Shown: piece after piece, positions 46,329-55,620 of the stretch | Layout: each line of letters opens with the position of its first letter | Position numbering within the stretch: the stretch's first letter is position 1 | Source of the DNA: Desarmillaria ectypa | Taxonomy: Eukaryota > Basidiomycota > Agaricomycetes > Agaricales > Physalacriaceae | Direction: 5' to 3' | Length of the DNA stretch: 64,000 bases | Assembly (NCBI GenBank): GCA_030407005.1 | Contig: JAUDYN010000007.1 | Location: 2,666,001 to 2,730,000, forward strand | The notes under the pieces: generated by a model | The model's input: only the letters and a program-made list of their open reading frames with translations | Databases searched by the model: none | Told to the model about the DNA's origin: nothing | Made by a program: the position numbers and the translations under genes

Positions 46329-46414
46329 ATGTGGTCATTTGGCTGTTTCATATGCTCGACATCTAAAGTGATAACCATTACAAGATCTAGGACAGTGTAT
46401 ACCAATAGCTCTAT

Positions 46415-48072
46415 CTATTCACTGCTTTCAGTGTAACCAGTAGTCGTGCCCCGCCGTACTTCCTCTAACACATATCCACCCTCAGGCTGACGACGCTCTG
46501 CCACTGACACTGGATCTTCACCAAACTCGTCTATCACGGACAAAACGGGGAATTCTATGGGTGGGATCACATTTGGGGCTGTCTGTCGATCGCTACCGGT
46601 CACCAGTGCAGACTGTCTGTACGACCAAGCGCGGAGTCGTAGCAAGAACCGGGCAGTAAGCAGGCCCGAAAGTCTACATGACTCATACACATGAGATGAT
46701 GTATCTTATTGGGTAAAAGAACTCACGGGAGCAATAATGCGTTGAGTAGTCGCCGAAAAAAACCCGCCTGGAAGATAACAGATGAATAAACGGCATTTAC
46801 ACCTCAATAATATGGAACATGGTCTACCGGAGCAGTCTGTAAATGTAAGTAAAGGTAAAGCACTGTGCAACACAAACTCACGGAGTTCAGCACAACAGCA
46901 GCCGTTGTGATCAATGTGACAACACTGTCTCCCTCCACCTGAGTCTTGGATGCATGGGATGGCTAATCAGAGCTCACCTAAAGTAAAATATACCTGCAAA
47001 AAGCTGTGCATAAGAAAGGACCCAATCACCAATCACCATTTAGAGTGTAGAGAATGACCTTGCTCGAATATCACGTATATAAGCCTCTGGCGTTGTACGA
47101 TCCAAGGTCCACCAATCTTGAATGCTTGGATACTTCGGATTGTCATCAGTATTGCAGATGAGTACTCAAATACGACCAGCAATATCGAGAGAAGTAGACT
47201 CTCTATAGTAAAGCGTTTAGTCGTTTAGTCATGCTCTCCGCTGGTGAGAATTAATACCACTGTGATATACACATGAGCGCCAACAAAAATGAAATACACG
47301 GAGGACGCACATAGGATCGTTTGTTGATCCAATACATCTGAGGTCTGGAACTTGCATCTGTCGTTTCTGTGTTAGCATGTACATTGATGCGACGTTATTG
47401 AAAGTCAAACAATGTCGAGTATAATGCATGCCAATCCGATGGCAGTGAGGTAAATCAGGATAAGTTTGCTCCTAGCGAAGATGGCGTATGTTCGCGCAAT
47501 GAAAGTCACTGAATCAGCTTGGAGAGTCCATCAACATCGAGGACGCAGATTCGTAGCACGTACCAATAACAGCAGCACGCCCAATAATGCTCAGTGCCGC
47601 GATGATTTTGTACCATGTATCGCAACTGGAAAAGCTCGTGAATTAGCGGTATTTGTGCTAGATGGCTTTCAAATGAAAAGAGCGTGCTGAAAAGAGGGTT
47701 TTATAAGAAGTCAGCACGAAGACAGCCGGGAATGTTACCCTAGCACCTAGGTGTCCGGAAATAGCGAGAAGATAGAGAACGTTCGCCACTAGAGCGTAAC
47801 GGCAACAAATATACAGGATAGTCGACAATCTGAACTTCGAGCCCCATATGTACTTGACTTCCATCGGGAAAGTCAGGATATAGTCATAGTAGAGTAGAGC
47901 TAATAATAATAATAATCAACGTCAAAGAGCTACAGTAGGAGGACAAAACATACCGATGCTGGAGTATTGAATGCGGAACTGAAGAAAACTTGGTGAATGT
48001 CAGATCTGGGAAAAAAAGAAAATCCGAAGTGACGTACTGAGTACTGACAGATTCCACATACGTAGAAGCCAT
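46415..48072 (-). pseudogene. DUF6533-type 7TM protein, apparently decayed copy
   Basis: Clear paralogue of the gene at 49312-51008, with matching exons. MASTYVESVST leads exon 1; FLQFRIQYSSI follows; then LLYYDYILTFPMEVKYIWGS and LSTILYICCRYALVANVLYL, the DUF6533 signature; CDTWYKIIAALSIIGRAAVI; VTFIARTYAIFARSKLILIY; LLVVFEYSSAILMTIRSIQ; and a tail with DEFGEDPVSVAERR. It shares a 9-nt micro-exon (46836-46828). However, the exon beginning VTFIARTY hits TGA right after ACIILDIV and then TAA, where the paralogue is open over the same 54 nt; the segment after exon 3 also has a stop. Unless unusual splicing removes this, the gene is not functional. Confidence 0.6.
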
Positions 48073-48985
48073 GAAGAGGAGATAAAGACGCGAGAAAGAG
48101 TGTAGAAAATGACACCTTTTATGCCATTTTCTTTACCGAAGTGGAGCCGGTCCAGGCAACAGAGTACGGAGTCGCGAGCGTGGAATCAAAGTACATAACA
48201 ATGTGCAAAAACTAAAGCCCTTGTAGCGACGAAGCCCAGGACAGGGTCAATTAATGTAGCAGTACCGGGAAGGACGGAGTTTTTATTCTGATCGCTGTCC
48301 CTGAGAAGCCGAAAACAGAGAGACGCGTACGTGCCAGGATACCCGACGCACGATGGTCTTAGTAGTGCCGGCTTGTACCAAATTTGTGCGCCCGGAACCA
48401 GACCATGGGAAATTTTGGCGGGGTATTATAGGGTGTCAGGCATTCGCAATCAATCGTGGCATATATTTCATGTATCCACGCATGTGCTTGTAAGTTGTAT
48501 GTAAACAGTTTGAAGATAAAGGTCCAAATAGAATGAAAATATGCCCCGTTTTAAGACCCTCTCGAGGAGAAAGCATGATACATAGCCGGGACTAATCCCG
48601 GCTGTGACCTTTGGGAGTGTATTCGCTCTCATGTCGGTCAAATCGCAGCGTAACCTGAAGGGCTTGTCACCTTGGCTTGCGTCAAGGCCTAGCCAGGCAC
48701 GGAACCATTCGAGAAGTTCTTAGCCCTCGATGAACTATGAACACCGCTTTTCTTTCCCTTTTCAGTTCTGGATGGAGAATGATGAGAAAGTTATATATAT
48801 ATCGATACTTTGGTATTCCGTCGTGTACAGACCATGTGCGTTACGGTCCAATGTCGTCTGATCGCAAAACGCGCGCGTATATAGAAATGTTTGGATGTAG
48901 TATCACCGATAGCCACGATTTAGACACCAACAGGATCTATCCTGCCAGGATATATTGAAGGTTCTTAGGGCTAGTGGACTCTAGT
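48073..48985. other. Intergenic, nothing recognised
   Basis: About 900 bp upstream of the decayed 7TM gene. No coding-like frame other than short ones; the relic of the island module begins at its right edge. Confidence 0.45.
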
Positions 48986-48989
48986 TCTT

Positions 48990-49240
48990 TACGGGATGCG
49001 CAGAATCCGTTCGGAGCTCAGTTCTTGGTCTTATCGGCGGTTGGCTCAGTGATCCGCCACTCTCTACTAGTACAAGGTCGGAGCAATCTTCACATTTGCT
49101 GGAAGGAAAGGGTGAGTTATCTAGAAGGGGGATATTCCGAAACGAAAAGAAGGGCCCGAACGTTGTCATCTGTCAGCGTGTTGCCAATGTGGTGGAATTA
49201 TGACGATCCTAAGAACGAAACAGGGTCTGTACTTTGAAAA
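48990..49240 (+). pseudogene. Island relic D: decayed copy of the shared C-terminal module
   Basis: A fragment of about 75 codons on the plus strand still aligns with gene C: SVIRH.. against SVIGHV.., then RVSYLEGGYSE against SVGYLKGTYSG, TLSSVSVLPMWWNY against MSLSSTGVLTWWNY, and DDPKNETGS against TDTKNEMGS. The part after GS, including the conserved CGLVVV block, is missing. There is no intact start, splice site or stop context, so it is a pseudogene fragment. It shows that the family was once larger here. Confidence 0.65.
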
Positions 49241-49311
49241 GATAAGTACAATTACAACACAAGGAATTAACTAGAAGATTTTAGCATAGCCATTTGCTTA
49301 CTAGCTGCGAA

Positions 49312-51008
49312 CTATCTGCTGCTCTCGGTATAGGCAGTACTCGGCGACATCTGACCCCCGGGAGCCGTACTCGACGTGGACGGCGTATTCTCCTGGAATG
49401 TATTCCCTGGTCTCTCCTCCAACGCATACTCGTCTCGACGTCCCACTGTCGATACCGGATCCTCACCAAACTCATCAACCACTGACAATGCACGGAATTC
49501 CATAGTCCGTGCCTGCTGCGAGGCGATCCCACGATTTTCGCTGATCACTGCGGCAGAGTGCTGATGTTCCCAAACGCGGAGGTGGAGTAGGAATCGAGCG
49601 GTTAGTAGACCCGAAAGTCTAGGTGAATTCTGTGAGGTTAGATGGCTGAGAGAATTACAGAGGAACGTACGGAAGTGTCAATGCGTTGAGTAGGCGCTGA
49701 AAAAATCCAGCCTGGAAAGCCATGGATCGATTAACGTTGCCATGGGGAGAGCACTGCATCGGGCTTACCGGCGCGACCTATATATTTCGTGAGCGTGGCA
49801 GTCAAGGCGCCGCATAACGGCAAACTCACCGAGTTCAGAATGACAGCTGCAGTTGTGAACAACGAAACGACACTGTCGACGTGTTTTGTCATATAAGTCC
49901 TAGCCCTAGTTCATAACTAATAATTAGATGTTCACCTGAAATAGAAGATGCCTGCAACAAGCTGCACGTAAGAATTGCATTGATAGGTGCGGAGTAACGA
50001 TAGAAACGACCTTGCTCGAAAATCAGATAGATGAGGCCCCGCCGCTGTGTCTTCCAGGGCCCACCAACTTTGAACGCTTGAATGCTTCGGATCATCATCA
50101 GTATCGCAGATGAATACTCAAACACGACCATCAGTATCGAGAGGAGTAAATTCGCTGCGGCGAAAATGTTAGTGGTATCCACTGGGACAAAGGACTGTCA
50201 GTACCACTAAAGATAAACACCCCCGTCAGTGAACGGAAATTGAGAAGGCGCGATCAGGGAACGTACAGAGGATTACTCGAAGAACCAACACATCTGAGTC
50301 CTGGAACATGCATCTATCGCTTCCGGTCTCAACATATATATGGTGCTGATAGTAAATCCGACTGACAATGTCGAGTATAACACATGCCAGGCCAATGGCA
50401 ACGAGGTAAATCAGAATAATTTTGCTCCTAGCAAATATAGCATATGTGCGCCCAGTGAAAGTCACTGCAACATACTTAAACTAAACAAGCTCAGTCGCAA
50501 GACTTGCATCACATACCAATCACGGCAGCTCGCCCAAAGACGCTAAGCACCCCGATGATTTTGTACCAAGTGTCACAACTAAAATGTTGCCATGAATCAG
50601 ATAAGCTGTTGTTTCCTCTCCCAAAGTAGAACTTGCTGAAATTTCGAAAGTAAGAAGAGCAAATAGATGGCAAAAAAACAAGACAATACCCTAGCACCTA
50701 ATTTCTTGGCTATAGCCAGGAGATAGAGGACGTTCGCAACGAGAGCGTAACGACAACAGACATATAGAACAGTCGACAACCTGAGCTTTGAGCCCCACAC
50801 GTACTTGACCTCCGTTGGGAAGGTCAAAGCGTAGTCATAGTAGAGGAGGGCTGCAACGCCGATCAATTTAAGGCAAGAAAAGGATGAGAACCATCGTACC
50901 GATGCTGGAGTACTGGATCCGAAACTGAAGGAAACTGCGCCAATGTCAATCCGATAGGAGAGATCCGAGGTCAGTGACGTACTGTGTAACAGCAGCTTTT
51001 GTCGTCAT
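49312..51008 (-). CDS. DUF6533-type seven-transmembrane protein
   Basis: Multi-exon gene. Confident exons are 51008-50983, 50934-50900, 50850-50690, 50464-50267, a segment starting ANLLLSILMVVFEYSSAIL, a 9-nt micro-exon 49777-49769 (VAP), and the 3' part ending at 49312; the exon before CDTWYKIIGVLSVFGRAAVI has an uncertain acceptor. The DUF6533 signature is LLYYDYALTFPTEVKYVWGS followed by LSTVLYVCCRYALVANVLYL. About seven hydrophobic spans lie in the first ~300 residues, then a polar C-terminal tail (DEFGEDPVSTVGRRDEYALE..). The family is expanded in basidiomycetes; members look like plasma-membrane 7TM proteins of unproven function. Start MTTKAAVTQ is supported by a TATA box just upstream. 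Confidence 0.75.
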
Positions 51009-51037
51009 GATGAAGAGAAAGGAAGACGAGGAGCGAC

Positions 51038-51046
51038 TTATATATA
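51038..51046 (-). promoter_or_regulatory. TATA box of the DUF6533 gene
   Basis: The minus strand reads TATATATAA 30-38 nt upstream of the start codon at 51008. Confidence 0.5.
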
Positions 51047-52284
51047 GCTAGAGCCGGCGCCATTTGAGCGTGAGTAAGGATATTCGTACAGCTGTCGAAG
51101 AAATAACCGAAGGCTGAGGCTCAAAGGACTGGTTGCAATGATGAACTCCCGCTTCTTTGATAAAGTTCCACAAGCCACAGCAACACCTGGCGATGAAGAT
51201 CCCACACAATGACGAACATGGCAGTACAGAGAGCAGGGAGGAGGAAAAGATATCGTGGGGAACATAGAAACGCGGGAATGGAAGGTCCTGTCATCGCGAA
51301 ACCTAGATGAGAGTGAACGGCCTAGGGGAAGCCAATCTCTTCTAGACATCGGCTCCAACCGCAAAACGTGCACATTGAATTGGAGCCGTACATTTTGGAT
51401 GATCCGTGACGACGATGCTACCAGATTCCTAAGGCGCGCTGAAATGGTTATAAGACACTGATAGAGTTACTGATTGTCACGAGAGTTACCGAGAATCTAC
51501 GATAGCATGATGGAGGAGCTGAGGGAGACTTCGATAGCATCCACTCACTTGAGTCCTGCTTAATGTCTCCAGATAGTACTAGACAGGCCAGGCGATTGCT
51601 ATGATTGAGCATGAATGCACGATCCCACCCTGCAGGATCCGAAGCAATATACACCGATGGCATCGCCATCTTTGTCATCTTTTAACCAACAACGGAACGG
51701 GAGTCTCCACACATGACGTTCCCTACCGGAAGCCGTTCAGTTTCATACTCGCGAGTAAAATACGATTTATTTCACTACGAGGACCTATTCACACACGTCT
51801 ACAGTCAGAACAGGCGAGTAGGTAAACAACTTCAGAAACTTTCACTCACAATATCTAGAGTTTTTGACAGCAGCCGCATCCGATACGAGGCCGTAAGCGA
51901 TAAGCTATGAATTATACAGGTAAGGGGCCGTCCACGTAACATAAAGGTTAGAATGAACATACTGAGCTGCTACACTATCTTCTTGCCGCCATCATCCTAC
52001 GCATTGTCATCCCGCTTCCCATGCCCTTCCGCTCAGACTTTCTAGTCAGTGCTAGTCAGTTTTTCTTTTCAAAGACCCTCTAGGTGTCCTTCGTTCCCAT
52101 TCGCGGGGAAGGAGTCTGCGTTCTGGTTATGTGGCCATTTTCCCGTCACATTCCATTTGCTCCTGTCGGTAGATATATCTATCCAGATTGGTCGCCAAGA
52201 TAAAGATGGAGAATTCGAGTCACCTTTGCGGGAGGTAGACCATTCGGTGTTATTCAATGCATGTAATTAACTAACATCGAAACC
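51047..52284. other. Intergenic, about 1.2 kb, nothing recognised
   Basis: Separates the accessory island from the core genes on the right. Open frames are 60-110 codons, mutually inconsistent and unrecognised. Confidence 0.45.
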
Positions 52285-53293
52285 TTATAGGGAGGCTAAG
52301 TAAGCAGCATAATATATAGCAATGCCCTCGACGAGTCCCATTTTTTGTGGTTGCCACCCAAGAAGTGCTCGAGCAAGGTAAGGCTTCAACAGAGTCGTCG
52401 TTGCTACAGCACTCTCGAAAGCTAAAGGAAAGTTTCAGTCGAATGTGTACGAAAGTAGAGTAATATCACTTACGGTTAGCTGGTTCCCTGTATGCGAAAC
52501 CCTCATTCACCCCTGCAACCTTCGCAACGGCTGCCAAAATTTCATCTACCGATTCAGTGAAATTGTTTGCAGCATCAAATGCCTTTCCTCCGCAAATCGC
52601 GGCTTTCTCCGCTACCCTCACGTACAAATCTGCCAGATCGTCTGCGTGAACCAGCGCGAGCCTCCCTCCAGGTTTGCCCGCGAAGGTCAACTTCCTTCCC
52701 TCCTTCTTTGCCTTCTCTGCTTCTCCAAACAAATGTGCTAGAATCGACCCGGAGCGCCCGTAGAGCATCGAGGGGCGGATAACGATGCCATTCAGGGTTG
52801 ATTCTGTAATGACCCGCTGTTCTTGGGCCGGACGCCATTTGACTATCTCCACAGGATTGGCCAGTGGGCTAGTGTCGGTGACAATATCGGTGCGGTTGTC
52901 TCCGTGAACCCAAGTCCCGGACGTATACACGTACGTGAGCTTTGGCGCGCTGGGATCGCGTGAGGACTTGACGACGTCTACGACGGCCTGCAGAAGCTCT
53001 TTCGAAAGGGAGGAAATATCAGCGCTCCCGCCGATAGCGTCAATGACCACGTCGAGCGTGGGGACGAGGTTGAGCCATTTGGGTGAGACTGGCTCAGCGA
53101 TGATGGGTATGATCTCTTCGGCAGCGAGTTGCTTGGCTTTTTGGGCAGAGCGGGTTTGACCGTAGACGATGTGGCCCGCGCGTGCAAGTGCTTGGGCGGC
53201 AGGGAGACCGATAAATCCAGAGGCGCTGGACTCTCCATCAGGCAGGAAAATATAGCAATGAGGAGGGACTTACCCTAGGACGAGTACCTTCAT
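52285..53293 (-). CDS. NAD(P)-binding epimerase/dehydratase-like protein (extended/atypical SDR)
   Basis: Three exons, 53293-53274, 53225-52474, 52421-52285; introns 48 and 52 nt, phase kept, about 302 residues. It starts MKVLVLGASGFIGLPAAQAL, a Rossmann GxxGxxG motif at the extreme N-terminus, assembled across intron 1. Further blocks are VVIDAIGGSAD, LTYVYTSGTWVHGD, GIVIRPSMLYGRSGS, and GGRLALVHADDLADLYVRV, typical of NAD-dependent epimerase-like proteins in fungi. The usual YxxxK is not obvious (TSGTWVHG lies where the active site would be), so it may be an atypical SDR such as an NmrA-like or isoflavone-reductase-like enzyme or sensor. Cytosolic; substrate unknown. Confidence 0.88.
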
Positions 53294-54447
53294 TTAATGG
53301 GAAGATGGACTCAAAAACTTGACTTGGCCATATTTTTATACCGGACTCAAAAATAGCGTGTGGGTATGAGTGGGTCATCTCTGTCAGCAATCGGATTTAA
53401 AAGACCCCTGTTTGTAAGATAGGGATATCGGCCAACGGGTTACGCGTCCACTCAGTTGCCCTGAAATTCGGTTATCAAGGATAGCCACTCCCCCGACTCA
53501 TTTTAGAAGAAATAACATCCAACTGTCAGTTGACTGACTAAGTGACGAGGCTTACGAAGAATGATCCGAGTCATTTGACTCTAAGCTTTCAGAATAACTC
53601 GAGTCAGTTCAAAGAAAAGGCAAGTGGAGATTCAGATTGGGATTGTATTAGGTCAAAGTGCCTGAGAGCATCAGCCCTAGAATGGTAGTCGTTTTTGTTC
53701 CCAATTTAGCCATCACCTCTTGTTCGCTTACTGCGATCACGCTTGCCGCGACCGGGCAATGGACAGCTCTGTTTTTCAGCTCCCTCTTCCACTGGTGCTG
53801 TTAATTCATCTCCATATTCTCGAGTATCCGCACGTCAATGATCCAGAGTACGATATCAATGTCTTCAATTCCCGAACGCGCGGTCTGCGAGATCGTACAA
53901 GATCCACGCAGGATATCTTCTATTTTTTGGTCGGAAAGATTGAAAGAACGAAAGCACGCGTCCAGAAGGTATCTGATAATTATATGGCATTACGTTAATG
54001 TCTGACTGTACTTTGGTAGATCTTGCCTTCGTATCCTTGTCTCAAGCCAGCAGATACCACAATGTTTCGCAACTCACTAGCCAAGTATCTGGAGAACTTG
54101 AGACACCAAACTATGATCTCGTCTACAGATGCGGAAACTCCAACCGTGAATGTGGCGTGGTGGTGGAGAGACGTCGTTGTTAGGAAGTCACTATTGGAAC
54201 AGTGCGAGGGCGAAAAGTCGGTATTCAACGCATTATTACGTGTCTTTCGTTCCGAATGAAATGAAATCTCATTAGGTTTATACGGATGGTTGTCTGCCTT
54301 TCAACTCATGCATTGTTCACTGCGGTATCGGCTACTAATCCCACATTGGTACGCTCTTGCTTGAACTGGGCTCGTTAAATTTTTCACACATTCGTTTAGA
54401 ACAATATATCCCAACTATCTATAAACTACGCTTCTAGACTTGAATCT
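53294..54447. other. Intergenic, nothing recognised
   Basis: About 1.15 kb upstream of the epimerase-like gene. Short frames only. A segment near 54128-54160 translates to CGNSNRECGVVVE, faintly like the CGLVVV block of the island module, but it is too short to call. Confidence 0.4.
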
Positions 54448-55166
54448 ATGAAACATGCCAAGAACGGCTGGGTTCGCACTGCGACGCTCATCCTACAGCG
54501 TAGTCGAGATCTTAGCACATTACGGGTAGACTCTCCACACCCTCGTTTCTCCAAGTTGCTGACCATACACACAAGGCTAATCTAGTGAAGCAGCCGATCG
54601 CTCCGTCAAAATACGGTTCCCTTTCCACATCGAGACTCCTCGCCCTCCTCGAATCTAAGGGACGAGATCTCAAGCATAGTTGGACAAATCGAGCACTGGA
54701 GTTCTTCCTTGAGTTATCAGGGCTGAAGATGTCTTCCACCTTATCGTTATCTTCTTTGGATACCATTACCAGTACCACCACTCTTCGTCCACGAACATCG
54801 AATAGTCCCCCACAGGTCCTGCCTGTAGTCGCGGCTCATCATTTATCCAATCTGCGAAAATTGAAGAGGCCCATACTAGGAACCGAAACACCAGAGTCTA
54901 CCACTATTGTCAAGGCAAGAATACTAAGACCTCATGTCAGCGCAACTTTGTCAGATCACCATGACGTTGAGGTGCGAATGCACCAGAACTTGCAAAGTGC
55001 ATTGACAACCATCAAACGTGGTCATGGTCGTTGTAGCTCTCGAATAAAGAAACCAAGAAACCATGAAGCCCCCTCCCTCAATTTGAGGCCGCCCCTCGAT
55101 TGGAGACTATATGTGGAATTTGAAGCGCGTATCCTTTTCCCTGCTTCAGAATTATCAAATTCATGA
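54448..55166 (+). CDS. Possible small basic protein, model uncertain
   Basis: A candidate first exon, 54448-54525 (MKHAKNGWVRTATLILQRSR), can join in phase to a long open segment from about 54591 to the TGA at 55164-55166, using a GTAGAC donor and a GAAG acceptor. The product would be about 220 residues: QPIAPSKYGSLSTSRLLALL, a Ser/Thr-rich stretch, and a basic part (RGHGRCSSRIKKPRNHE). It looks disordered and has no known motif. The stop overlaps the ATG of the next coding segment in another frame, so the two could be exons of one gene whose junction I could not find. Confidence 0.4.
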
Positions 55167-55561
55167 ATCCAAAAATCCAGAGACCGACCGATCTATCTTT
55201 GTTCTCACTGTCTACACCCGATGAGCTTGAATCCCTGGAAGAGCGCATAAATCGCATCAGACGCAAGTTTCTTCTCGTACCCCCGCGATCAGCAACTGCA
55301 CCCGATACTCAACGAAAAATTCGACCATCGCTGGCTGCAACGCATTTTGAGCCCTTTGTAAGTCGCTGCATTTTCCGTCTGCTGCCTTAATTCCGGCTGA
55401 CAACCCCTCAGGACATGATATTGCATGTAGACGACAGTTTTTCAGTGCCGCCTCGAAAACCTCAACGTGTGCGGAGGGAATCGAGATTACTCTCGGGCTT
55501 CCCATCCTTGGTAAACTCGTTGATGCTTTTGGAGGACCTCGAGACTGATGATGAAGAGTAG
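55163..55561 (+). CDS. Small acidic-tailed protein, or 3' part of the preceding gene (unknown)
   Basis: Two exons, 55163-55357 and 55412-55561, with a 54-nt intron (GTAAGT..CTCAG), phase 0; 114 residues if the ATG at 55163 is the start. It reads MNPKIQRPTDLSLFSLST, a short helix (ELESLEERINRIRRKFLLV), then DMILHVDDSFSVPPRKP and a terminal LLEDLETDDEE. The intron and the consistent frame argue for real coding sequence. It ends 60 bp from the convergent calpain gene. No family recognised. Confidence 0.55.
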
Positions 55562-55620
55562 TAACACATTCTGGTATTGATATGGTAGTCTAGTACATGA
55601 AGTCAGTATTTTGAACAAAT

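Noticed and set aside
38811..51008. A biosynthetic gene cluster or a toxin-antidote pair
   Set aside because: No tailoring enzyme, transporter or regulator is interleaved, and no known toxin fold or spore-killer-like poison/antidote overlap is visible; the evidence supports only a paralogous accessory family.
53990..54240. Possible fifth copy of the island module (CGNSNRECGVVVE)
   Set aside because: Only about ten residues resemble the CGLVVV block and nothing upstream aligns; likely chance.
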